64,000 nucleotides of DNA from Liolophura sinensis. Its lineage: Eukaryota; Mollusca; Polyplacophora; Chitonida; Chitonidae. The notes under the pieces were generated by a model. That model saw only the letters and a list, made by a program, of their open reading frames with translations. It searched no databases and had not been told where the DNA came from. The stretch lies in assembly GCF_032854445.1 (NCBI RefSeq), contig NC_088295.1, positions 92,807,805-92,871,804 on the forward strand, given 5' to 3'. Numbering within the stretch: the stretch's first letter is position 1; the number at the start of each line of letters is the position of its first letter. The position numbers and the translations under genes were made by a program. Below, piece after piece: positions 1-10,439 of the stretch.

Positions 1-608
1 TGATAGCAGCTGACAGGCTCACCCTGGTAACCTGGGGTGGAGCTTGATAGCAGCTGACAGGCCCACCCTGATAAGCTGAGTGGAGCTTGATAGCGGCAGA
101 CAGGCCCACTGTTGTAACCTGGGGTGGAGCTTGATAGTAGCTGACAGGCCCACCCTTGGTAACCTGGGGTAGAGCTTGATAGCAGCTGACAGGACACCCT
201 GGTAACCTGGGGTGGAGCTTGATAGCAGCTAAGCCCACCCTGGTAACCTTGGGTGGAGCTTGATAGCAGCTGACAGGCCCACCCTGTTAACCTGGGGTGG
301 CGCTTGATAGCAGCTGACAGGCCCACCCTGGTAACCTTGGGTGGAGCTTGATAGCAGCTGACAGGCCCACCCTGATAACCTGGGGTGGAGGTTGACAGCA
401 GCTGACAGGCCCACCCTGGTAACCTGTTGTGGAGCTTGATAGCAGCTGACAGACCCACCCTGGCAATCTGGGGTGGAGCTTGATAGCAGCTGACAGGACA
501 CCCTGGTAACCTTGGGTGGCGCTTGATAGCAGCTACAGGCCCACCCTGGTAGCCTCGAAAGCTTGATAGCAGCTGACAGGCCCACCCTGGTAACCTGGGG
601 TGGAGATG
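1..608. repeat. Minisatellite, about 44-bp unit
   Basis: About 13 imperfect head-to-tail copies of a unit built around 'gcttgatagcagctgacagg' and 'cccaccctggtaacc'. The array runs off the left edge of the window. It probably lies in an intron of the IkappaB-like gene whose last exons begin at 1092. The ORF on the opposite strand is only the repeat read without stops. Confidence 0.9.
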
Positions 609-1091
609 ATTTGCCAGAGATGAGTCAGTGCTGGCTGACATGCCTGAACACACTGTTACCTAATGCAGAATGTGAACTAATACAGAATCATGTGAGGTCA
701 TGTGGTATGTGTTAATTTAAACACTCAGGCAGTGTTATTTTACATTGGAATGGCATCTGTTTATTGTTTGAGTATTTTATAATGTGTGTAATCTTGTCTG
801 TTACAGACAAAATTATGTAACTAAACTGTCATTATTTTATAAACTATTATCACATTTAGCCATCTTCACTGATATTGTTTTTCAGGTCACTGTATTGATA
901 TGTAGTTAGTATTAAAAATTAGCTATCATAAGTATTAGCTAAATCATAGCTAAATTGTTATTTATTTTATAAGGAACAAATGAGTTTTAACCCACTATCA
1001 CTAACTGTAATGTTCAGAGGTTTACGCTGGCTGCATTCTACATGCATGTGACCATAGCCATGTGAGTACAGGTCATACTGTCTGCTGGCAG
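609..1091. other. AT-rich intron sequence
   Basis: This is AT-rich sequence between the minisatellite and the acceptor of the first visible exon (ctggcag at 1091). No coding or repeat signal was seen. Confidence 0.5.
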
Positions 1092-4000
1092 GTACTTGCA
1101 TGTGGCTGTGTACCGCACTAACGCTTACATGCTGAGGGCCCTTCTGGAGCGCATGGTGAGGGAGGGAATCATTAAGAAGATGATGAACATATGTAACAAC
1201 CTCCATCAGGTGAGATAACTTCACTGGAGTAATGACCTATGCCAGTTGAGATAACTTCACAGGTGTAACAAACTTTTCAGGTGAGATAACTTCACAGGTG
1301 TAACAACTTTTATCAGGTGAGAGAACTTCACATGTGTAACAACCTCTGTGTGGTGAGATAACTTCTCAGATGTAACAGCCTTTATCAGTTGAGATAACTC
1401 CATCTCCATCAGGTGACAACTGCATAGGTGTAACAACTTCTGACAGATGACATAACTTCACATTTGTAACAAATTCTGTCATGTGACAGCTTCACAGTTG
1501 TAGAAACTTTTCTAATATCAGGTTAGATAACTTCACGGATGTAACAGCTTTTCTCAGGCGAGATAACTTCACAGGTGTATCAAATCTGAGGGGAGAATTT
1601 CACAGATGTAACAACCTCTGTCAGGTGTGATAACTTCACAGGTGTAACAACCTGCAACTTTTGTGCCGTAATGCTGAGCCACTTCCAGCTCCTCACAAAT
1701 GAATAAACCCCATGCCACATGGAGGATATGTGCACACACGTAGTTGTATGTTGTAGACACCCCTGTACATGGCTGTGGCAGATAACCAGCCCCTGATGGT
1801 GCGAGAGTTTGTGGAGTTTGGGGCAGATCCGGACTGTCTGGCACAGGTAAGGGACTGTTGGAATGCGTAACCTTCATCATTGACAATAAGCCTACATAGT
1901 ATTATAAGTGTGACATTTGCATCATTTTCGGCAGGCCTACATTATAAATGTGACATGAGCATCATTTTCGGCAGGCCTACATTATAAATGTGACATTTGC
2001 ATCATTTTCCGCAGGCCTACATTATAAATGTGACTTGAGCATAATTTTCGGCAGGCCTACATTATAAATGTGACATTTCCATAATTTTCGGCAGGCCTGC
2101 ATTATAAATGTGACATTTGTATCATTTTTGACAGGCCTACATTAGAAATGTGACATTTGCATCATTTTTGACAGGCCTACATTAGAAATGTGACATTTGC
2201 ATCATTTTCGGCAGGCCTACATTATAAATGTGAAATTTGCATCATTTTCGGCAGGCCTGCATTATAAATGTGACATTTGTATTATTTTTGACAGGCCTAC
2301 ATTAGAAATGTGACATTTGCATCATTTTCGGCAGGCCTACATTAGAAATGTGACATTTGCATCATTTTCGGCAGGCCTACATTAGAAATGTGACATTTGT
2401 ATCATTTTCGACAGGCCTACATTAGAAATGTGACATTTGCATCATTTTCGGCAGGCCTACATTATAAATGTGACATTTGCATCATTTTCGGCAGGCCTAC
2501 ATTAGAAATATGAACTTTGTACCATTGTATGAAGTATAATATAAATGTGACTCTTAGTGTATCATTGAAAGTGACATTTCTAGGTACATGTAGATCTTAA
2601 ATATGACAATAAGTATGTATGTAATTTGTGACACTTCCCTATTGACCATATAGATACATAGATATAGATGTACATGTACATGTATAAAGTATCATGAATA
2701 GCATCACTGATCTTAAGAAATTTCAAACATAGCAGGTGACTTAGTTGTTTAGGTATGTATTTTTGCATGGTCAGTTGCACAGGTCATTACCGTATGTGTA
2801 AGCCTGGATACCTGTATACTGAACATGAGAGAAAACACACTTTCTCAAGAAGACAATTCCTGAGGATTTGAGGAAGTCATTACTTTTTGCCGTTTCATTT
2901 ACAAACTTGAGACCTTGAGATTTTCGGCAGAGTAGAAACATGTATGAAGGCATAGCTTCTTTCATATTGTAATATCTTTGTGCATGTATTTATTTTTGTG
3001 GAGAGACTCAAGGAGTTTCAGGGGAGTCTGTCACCATTGCGCTTGCTGTGAGTTCCTTGACTGGCTTCTTCCCCAGTCGGACTCCTGCAGATGGCCATGG
3101 CTTTCCCCCCACCATTATGCTAGCCATCGTCATGTAAATGAAATCTTCATGAGTACAGCATGAAACACTAGTCAAATAAATAAATTTAATAAAATGTGAA
3201 GTTTATATTAGTGGTTTGGCCTCCCCCACTCCCCCTTCCAAAGAGTCCAATAACACTGGTTTAGGACCACATGGTTAACTTTTCCTGCTCAAGGAATACT
3301 TGTGGTGGTGCAGGTGTAAAGTGGAGCACCTCAGAACACCTCAGGATGACACCTCAGGACACACATGCATGACCGAAAGCTTTTTCTAGGTTATTTCCCT
3401 TGAAAGGGAAGCAAATGCGTGTACAAGGACAGACTTTACTTCCGTAAGTTTCATTTGGATGATGGTCTGCTCCAAGTCCCGAAACAGTATTGAATGAAAA
3501 GGAAAATGCCTCTGAAACCAAATATTCTTGTAACACAGTGTGATGATTTTGCTTCGCCACAGTGGCAATGTTTACAGAAAATAATTTCACCAAACTGATG
3601 TGTTTGCAAAATGTGACAATGGCAATCCATAGTGCTAGCTCAGGTTTCCTTTCAGCACCCACTTGTAGGGCTAAGCTCTTAGTCAGGAGGTCCCAACCCA
3701 GCTACCACGTGTAGGGCTCAGCTCCTAGTGAGGAGGCCCCAACCCAGCTACCACGTGTAGGGCTCAGCTCTTAGTCAGGAGGTCCCAACCCAGCACCCAC
3801 TTGTAGGGCTCAACTCTCAGTCAGGAGGTCCCAACCCAGCTACCACGTGTAGGGCTCAGCTCTTAGTCAGGAGGTTCCAACCCAGCTACCACTTGTAGGG
3901 CTCAGCTCCTAGTGAGGAGGCCCCAACCCAGCTACCACGTGTAGGGCTCAGCTCTTAGTCAGGAGGTTCCAACCCAGCTACCACTTGTAGCGCTCAGCTC

Positions 4001-6631
4001 TTAGTCAGGAGTTTGCAACCCAGCTACCACGTGTAGGGCTCAGCTCAGTCAGGAGGTTCCAACCCAGCTACCACTTGTAGGGCTCAGCTCATAGTCAGGA
4101 GGTCCCAACCCAGCTACCACGTGTAGGGCTAAGCTCTTAGTCAGGAGGTTCCAATCGAGCTGCCACATGTAGGGCTCAGCTCTAAGTGAGGAGGTTCCAA
4201 CCCAGCTGGCATGTGTAGGGCTCAGCTCTCAGTCAGGAAGTTCCAACCCAGCTGGCATGTGTAGGGCTCAGCTCTCAGTCAGGAAGTTCCAACCCAGCTG
4301 GCATGTGTAGGGCTCAGCTCTCAGTCAGGAAGTTTCAACCCAGCTACCACGTGTAGGGCTCAGCTGCCAGTTGTAGGGCTCAGTTCTAAGCCAGGAGGTT
4401 TCAACCCAACACCAAATGAAAGGCTCAGTTCTAAGTCAAGAGGTTTAATGATCTGTCCTTCAATTTTCATTAAAATGGCCTATTACCAATACAATCTTAC
4501 GTGATTTTCTTCTGCATTTGCCCGCTACCAGTAGGCTTACATTCTGTCATGGTTTTTCTTATATTTGCCTTCTACCATTGCATTCCGTGATAGCCTTACA
4601 TTTGCCTTCTACCATTACATTCTGTGATCGGCTTACATTTGCCTTCTACCAGTACATTCTGTAATGATTTTCCTTAGATTTGTCTACCACCAGTACATTC
4701 TGTGATCATTTTCCTTACATTTCCCTTTTACCAGTACATTCTGTAATGGCCTTACATTAGCCTTCTACCAGTACATTCTGTGATAATTTTCCTTATACAT
4801 TTGCCCACCACCAGTACCTTCTGTGATGGTTTTCTTTAGATTTGTCCACCACCAGTACATTCTGTGATCATTTTCCTTACATTTCCCTTCTACCAGTACA
4901 TTCTGTGATAGTTTTCCTTATACATTTGCCCGCCACCAGTACATTCTGTGATGGTTTTCCTTAGATTTGTCCACCACCAGTACCTTCTGTGATCGTTTTC
5001 CTTACTGATACAGTTTTTCATTTGCACATATTCTGTTATAGTCGCATAAAGTCTGTTCCGTTTTCGTTTGTTACACATTTAATAATCACAGTCTTTATCA
5101 GTTAAATATTTGATCACATTGACACCTTTTTCAGACATTTTATACTTTGGAATGTAATTTCAGCCGTCGGTATACTGAGAATAATAAAGCCTGATGTTGT
5201 ATTATAGTGCCAGTTGAACAATGGGATGAGGAAGGAAGTGAAGGCGGCCATTCACTGTGCAGCTCAGGGAGGTCAGGCTTTCACGGCCACATTGGCTGAG
5301 CTACTCAAGGCCAAGGGCATCAACCTCAACCTGGCCAATTCTGAAGGTCAGTCTGACATAACTTGGGACTGACACTGGATCTTAGTTGTGAAGACCATAA
5401 TTTCTCCACTGTAATAGCCAGTGTAACAAATCTCCATGTATATTCCCTTATCACTTCAGTGTTCTCAATCCAAATTTAAGAAGAGCAATTAATTCCCCAC
5501 TCGGAATTCAGGTGAATGTGTTCAGTATGTTATGACCTGGTACTCTATGGTTGGTAGTGTAAAGTCAGTTTCTAATATGATGCGTCCAAGTTTTGCTGTA
5601 AACAACACTTTTGATATTTGGATAGTATATATCCCCAAAACACTCTTCAATAATCATGACATCATATCTCTCCACCAGGTCTGACAGCAGTTCACTGTGC
5701 CATCCAGGAGCACGGGAAGATCCGTGGGGGTCATGTGATTAACAGTATCCCCACCGTGGAGATGCTGCTACGTGCCGGGGCTGATCCCAACATACAGGTA
5801 AAACTACACCTGTGTACATGTAAGTGGCCGCAAATGGCCTGATGTCTAGAGCATTCGCCTTGAAATCGAGAGACCGCATGATCATATCCTGGTCGAGTCA
5901 TACCAAAAACTTTAAAAATGGTACTTGCTGCTGCCTCGCTTGGCGCTCAGTAGAAAGATTAGAGCAAGGAAACATGACTGGTTGGCTTGTGTCAGTGTAA
6001 TGTGGATGGGGCTGTCATGTCTTTGTCTTCAGGATGATGCTTCTCTGGTGGCAGCACTTTGGTGGCATGAACTTGCACTGCCACAAGAAGACACAATATA
6101 CGTACACACGCCTCATGACTCCTTGCTGTCATATAACTGAAAAATTGTTCAGTACGCCATTAAACCCCAAGCAGACATAAATGTATGTAAGAGCTTTCAA
6201 GGAGGAGTACTGTCAAGATGAACTTACTGTATCCTGGTTAATATTACGCTGCAATAAGCACCTTCGGCTGGATCATGATAGGTCAATGTATAAACAGGTA
6301 ATAGTCAGGCAAAGTCATTTTGGTCTTGTTTGTAAAATTGAAAATGTATGTATCACTTTAATCAGAAATACTGATTAACTGTAATCTTGTTTCCTAACAG
6401 GACAAGAAGAGTGGTAAAACACCACTGATGTATGCAATAGAAACCAAGGACTATAACCTGGTGTTGACTATGGTGAACTTGATTGACAAGGACAAGCTGA
6501 GGCTGATGTTGAAAACGCAGACGTTTGACGGTAGCAACTGTGGAAAACTGTGCTCAGGATTAAATATGCTCTCAGATTTGGAAAAATGGAAGAAAATTAA
6601 TTCCTTGATTTTCTCTTCTGGAAGTGGATAA
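1092..6631 (+). CDS. IkappaB-like ankyrin protein, upstream copy (3' part only)
   Basis: Five exons assemble in phase: 1092-1209, 1757-1846, 5208-5346, 5679-5797 and 6401-6631 (TAA stop). Their lengths of 118, 90, 139 and 119 nt equal those of exons 4-7 of the paralogue downstream, so intron positions are conserved. They encode ankyrin repeats that continue a split DGDT motif, then PLYMAVADNQP, AAIHCAAQGG, GLTAVHCAIQEHG and GKTPLMYAIETKD. The sequence resembles nuclear IkappaB proteins (IkappaB-zeta/Bcl-3), which bind NF-kappaB dimers, mostly p50 type, and modulate transcription. The N-terminal exons are outside the window, so start, degrons and transactivation region cannot be judged. The C-terminal exon is 14 residues shorter than in the paralogue and diverges after about 50 codons. 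Nothing seen in these exons breaks the frame. It may be a full gene or a 5'-truncated duplicate. Confidence 0.85.
1195..1670. repeat. Minisatellite seeded on a 5' splice site, about 36-bp unit
   Basis: About 12 copies of a unit containing 'gataacttcacaggtgtaac'. The first copy spans the real exon-intron junction at 1209/1210. Both the last exon bases (taacaacctccatcag) and the donor (gtgagataac) belong to the repeat. Perfect CAG|GTGAGA donors recur at 1280/1281 and 1316/1317. Confidence 0.85.
1885..2520. repeat. Minisatellite, about 40-bp unit
   Basis: About 15 copies of a unit containing 'ggcaggcctacattataaat' and 'gtgacatttgcatcattttc', in the intron between the second and third visible exons. 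Many units contain a 3' splice-site-like 'cattttcggcag'. Confidence 0.9.
2521..3057. other. AT-rich intron sequence without recognisable features
   Basis: Low-complexity AT-rich sequence with a short (at)-rich patch near 2640-2690. No gene was seen. The ORFs here are short and have no recognisable product. Confidence 0.4.
3058..3185 (+). mobile_element. Degraded tRNA-derived SINE remnant
   Basis: The sequence resembles the 3' half of the SINE seen more clearly at 61780-62048. It has the 'gatggccatgg..ttccccccaccattatgct' block, the cgtcatgtaaatgaaat block and a (aaat)n-like tail. It is diverged and 5' truncated. Like other copies it ends with the sequence equivalent to 'gtaaaacaccaatcaaa'. 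Confidence 0.65.
3186..3650. other. Intron sequence, no feature seen
   Basis: Unique sequence between the SINE remnant and the next minisatellite. The ORFs on the minus strand (up to 102 codons) match nothing I recognise and lie inside the intron of the IkappaB-like gene. Confidence 0.35.
3651..4445. repeat. Minisatellite, about 46-bp unit
   Basis: About 17 copies of a unit containing 'gtagggctcagctcttagtc' and 'aggaggttccaacccagcta'. It lies in the long intron between exons 1757-1846 and 5208-5346. Confidence 0.9.
4480..5010. repeat. Minisatellite, variable 41-49-bp unit
   Basis: About 12 copies of a unit built on 'accagtacattctgtgat' followed by a T-rich block (ttttccttacatttgcc). Units vary in length. 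It is in the same intron as the array at 3651-4445. Confidence 0.85.
5347..5678. other. Intron sequence, no feature seen
   Basis: Unique AT-rich intron between the 139-nt and 119-nt ankyrin exons. No repeats or ORFs of note. Confidence 0.4.
5823..6185 (+). mobile_element. tRNA-derived SINE, second family
   Basis: A tRNA-like head (tggcctgatgtctagagcat, then a B-box-like 'ggtcgagtcatacc' near 5893) is followed by a body with 'tgcctcgcttggcgctcag' and a 3' end with 'catataactgaaaaattgtt' and 'cattaaacccc'. A related copy lies at 36080-36370 and shares the 'cctcgcttggcg' block and the 'gtcatatgactgaaaa..gttaaaccca' end. It sits in the last intron of the upstream IkappaB-like gene. The 71-codon ORF inside it is not a gene. 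Confidence 0.75.
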
Positions 6632-7850
6632 TATTTTACCACCCCTTTCAACTGAGAAACATGAAATTGGTGAAATAAATTGAGGTTCATTGCCAAATTA
6701 ATGATGAGAAATGTCGGACGGATGGGTTATATAATGGATTTTATCATCAGAACTGTTGTTAATGATTTTCTTTTGTTGTTTAGCATGTGTTACTGTTCAT
6801 TTCTCATGCATAAATAATTTGCTGCCTTTATGTTGCCTTGGTATTTACAAGGTCATCCTTTGTGTTACTGGTTAATTCGTATGAAGTAAGGACAGGTATA
6901 AGTGAGGTGGGAGAATGTTGGTGTTGGTGTCCGGTTAAGCCTTTTTTTCTGCTCCTGTATAATGGGTTCTCATCCATGGATTGAAGACTAGGCCTTTCTA
7001 AGCTCCCTGGTCTATGGCATGGTGTTCAAATGTACATACTCAGATGGAAAGTTAAGCTTTTTTTAGCTTCTGTATATTGGGTTCTCATACATGGATTAAA
7101 GGTTAAGCTTTCTGTTTGTGTAAATGTAAATACTTGAAGGCAAGGTTAAGTTTTTTTTAGCCCCTGTGTAATGGGAATTCGTACATGGATTGAAGTTAAG
7201 ATTTTTTTTTTTTACAGCAATGGAAATTAGTTGTTTTTTTTTCCAGTATTAATATCTGAGAGTAATGTCTGACAATGTCATTCTACTTCATTCTGGTTTA
7301 GGGGAGAGTATTTGTATTAATTTGAACATTATGCAGTTTTATCAGTCAAGCCAACATGGTTCTCTGAATGCCTTGTTTAATCACATTTCAGTACCTGAAA
7401 TTACATGATAACGCCCTTTGTGTTACTACATGTAGTTCTTTTACATACAAGAGAATGCCCTTTACATTATCCATTTTCAAAATCACATATTTCTACTGAC
7501 CAAGTTCATGATTAGAGCCATTTTGTTGAGTCCCCCTCGAAAATTATGCTCTTTTTTTGCGTGTATGTTTTGTGTTTGTTTTTTTGGGGGGGGGGTTGAT
7601 GGACTTTGACATAGTTATAATTCTGACAGATCAAACCAGTAATTAACTGTATTGCAAAAGCAGAGGCCACTTTCACAAAACTTTTGAAATTAATTTTTCT
7701 TAACTTTTCTCATACATAGCTTTGCCTCATGGCACTATATTGTGGACAATGTCTTTTACAAAAAGAGTTACAAGAAATGTGACGTATGAAGTTTTGTGAA
7801 AGTGGCCCCAGTTCTTTAAAATAGCTTGTTTCATATAGGTAGCTGATATA
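6632..7850 (+). other. 3' UTR and AT-rich intergenic sequence
   Basis: The first AATAAA after the stop is at 6674-6679, about 45 bp downstream. Later ones are at 9510-9515 and 9706-9711, so the 3' UTR could be short or long. Loose repeats occur at 6950-7210. No gene seen. Confidence 0.4.
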
Positions 7851-7854
7851 CCAT

Positions 7855-8350
7855 CCTTTGTTACTGGTCATTTCATATACCAAGTATCATCCTTTGTTTT
7901 TTTGGTTATTTCACACATTACCTGATAACACCCTTTGTAGTATTGGTTATTCACATACATAATATTATCCTTTTTGTTACTGGTTATTTCACATACCTAA
8001 TATCATCCATTGTGTTATTGGTTATTTCACATACCGAGTATCATCCTTTGTTTTATTGGTAATTTCACATACCTAGTATCATCCTTTGTTTTATTGGTTA
8101 TTTCACATACCTGGTATCATCCTTTCCAATACTGGTTATTTGTGCTTCAGTAACTGAATAATATTCTTTGTCTTACTATCATGGTTATTCAGTTGGTAAG
8201 CTTGTTACTTCACATACAGGATATCACCCTGCTATTTCACATACAGGATATCACCCTGCTATTTCATATACAGGATATCAACCTGTTATTTCACATGCAG
8301 GATATCACCCTGTTATTTCACATACAGGATATCACCCTGCATGTCTCTGA
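7855..8350. repeat. Two adjoining minisatellites (about 38-bp, then 27-bp unit)
   Basis: From about 7860 to 8160 a unit with 'atcatcctttgttttattgg' recurs. From about 8205 to 8345 a 27-bp unit with 'catacaggatatcaccctg' recurs five times. The two 60-codon ORFs over this stretch are the 27-bp unit read in two frames. Confidence 0.8.
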
Positions 8351-8814
8351 TTGTTTCACATAACCAAGAATTAACATTCTTGTATGGTGTTGCTGCATGA
8401 TTGTTTCACTAACAGGATATCACCCTTGATGTTGTTGGTCTTTTCACATACTTGATACAATTTTTTCCTCATGCAGCTGGTTGCTCAGCATATCTTGTAG
8501 TATCATGTATGGTACTTGTACTTGTTAGTTCTTCTGCCAGTACCTAAAAAAATCATGTGTATGGTAGGTTTTCTGAATTGATGGTTATTTCAGATACCTG
8601 AGAAAAACATTTGTGTTTCTGGCTATTTCACATGTAACCAGCTGGTTGTGCAGTTTCCTTAATGATGCTGGCTATTTCACATGTAACCAGCTGCTTGTGC
8701 AGTTTCCTTAATGATAGTGGTTATTTACTATTGCTCATAAAATATCTTTGTTTTGTAATTTATTTCTTATACATGTAGCTGATAATGTATAATTTGATTC
8801 ATGAATTATTTTAC

Positions 8815-9292
8815 AAGCCCGATAACATCCTTTGTGTGGCTGATTACTTCAGATATTGCCTGATAACATCCTTTGTGTGGCTGATTACTTCAGATATTGC
8901 CTGATAACATCCTTTGTGTGGCTGATTACTTCAGATATTGCCTGATAACATTCTTTTTGTGGTTGATTACTTCAGATATTGCCTGATAACATCATTTATG
9001 TGGCAGATTATTTCACATATTGCCGGATAACATCCTTTGTGTGGTTGATTATTTCACATATTGCCTGATAACATCCTTTGTGTGGCTGATTATTTCACAT
9101 ATTGCTGGACAACATCCTTTGTGTGGCTGATTATTTCACATATTGCCTGGTAACATCTGTTGTGTGGCTGATTATTTCACATATTGCCTGATAACATCCT
9201 TTGTGTGGCTGATTATTTCACATATTGCCTGATAACATCCTTTGTATGGCTGATTATTTCACATATTGCCTGATAACATCCGTTGTGCTGTT
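8815..9292. repeat. Minisatellite, about 41-bp unit
   Basis: About 11 copies of a unit with 'cctgataacatcctttgtgt' and 'ggctgattatttcacatatt', in the intergenic region between the two IkappaB-like genes. Confidence 0.9.
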
Positions 9293-10164
9293 TGGCTTGT
9301 TCATTCACTCACCTAACGTATCATCATATACATTTTACAACATCTGTTCTTGAGCATGTCAGATTGATCTGAAACTTTGGGAATGGTTTATTTATGTCTG
9401 CCTACACCTTGAAGGTGGTATATGTTATTGTCTGCCCTTGTGCATTTTACAGGTTGAAAATAAATATATGAAATATTACATAAATTCATGTTCACTATAA
9501 CTTAAATAGAATAAAGAACACCATATATCCTAGGGGGAAAATACATGCTAATTGTTGTATAGCTTTATTATATCATATTTTCTGTGGAAAATTAAGTTGT
9601 GTAGCAGTTTGCATGGCTTCAAACACGCTTGGTGTCACAACGACTACAGTGGCCTATTTGATGTAATTATTAAGCTGAGATGCTGTTGCTGCTTTTTTTT
9701 TATAAAATAAAGTTGAAAAAGAAAATAATTTACGTTTTGTTTGCGTTTATTCATTTTTCATGTGATGTCAGATATTCTGTGTTGAGTATTTGGTGATACA
9801 AGTTACGAAATGAATATTCAGTGTATACAATATTATGTTGACGTTTACAATAAATTATCGTCATGCAGAAATTTCCCGCTGATCATATTCTGTAAGATGA
9901 TTGGAGGACTAAATGTGTAGGCTCTGCATAGACGTAATAGGCTATTTTTAGCGGTAACATGGCTGTGTGGGACTACCGATGTAGGGGAGGCGTCTGTTGT
10001 TCTACAAACGTGACGTATGAACATATTTGATTCATTTTTTGTTCTAGCTCAGTGTCAACACACAAGAGAGACGTGTTTGATAGTTCAGATGTATCTAAGA
10101 TTTATTTTTTACATATTTTTGGACTACAATTTAGAAATTTGGTAGGGCCCGGTGTGGAGACTCG
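9293..10164. other. Intergenic AT-rich sequence upstream of the second IkappaB-like gene
   Basis: No ORF or repeat of note. Poly(A) signal-like AATAAA at 9510-9515 and 9706-9711 could end the transcript of the upstream gene. Confidence 0.35.
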
Positions 10165-10357
10165 CTGTAGGGGATTCCCCTTTTGACGTACCGGCCACGT
10201 GACACTTACGCTGGTCCAATCGATATCGTCTTCCTGTTATCCTGACTTATGCATGAATCTCATTTGAGAAATTGTGTCTCTACGGAAAGGAGCGAGTGTA
10301 GGAATTGTCCAGAAAATCAATCACAGTTTATCCTCTTTAAGAGGCAGATCGTGAGCG
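10165..10357 (+). promoter_or_regulatory. Likely promoter/5' UTR of the second IkappaB-like gene, with kappaB site
   Basis: A consensus kappaB site GGGGATTCCCC lies at 10170-10180, an E-box CACGTG at 10196-10201 and a CCAAT box at 10216-10220, all within 190 bp of the start codon at 10358. Local GC content is higher than in the flanks. No TATA box was seen. The kappaB site suggests that the gene is induced by the Rel/NF-kappaB factors its product should bind, as is known for vertebrate IkappaB genes. That regulation is inferred. The transcription start is not determined. Confidence 0.55.
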
Positions 10358-10439
10358 ATGAAGGTTGTAACGGAAGGATTAACGCAAAAAGGAACAGTGG
10401 ATGAGTCCACATCGTGCTACGAGAAGAAAAAGACAAATG
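10358..10439 (+). CDS. Exon 1 of the IkappaB-like gene (start codon exon)
   Basis: This is a short coding exon of 27 codons plus one base, ending AATG|GTAAGC. It is too short to show as an ORF on its own. The supporting evidence is that its trailing G plus the AT opening exon 2 gives Asp and keeps one frame through all eight exons. A purine lies at -3 of the ATG. Confidence 0.7.
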
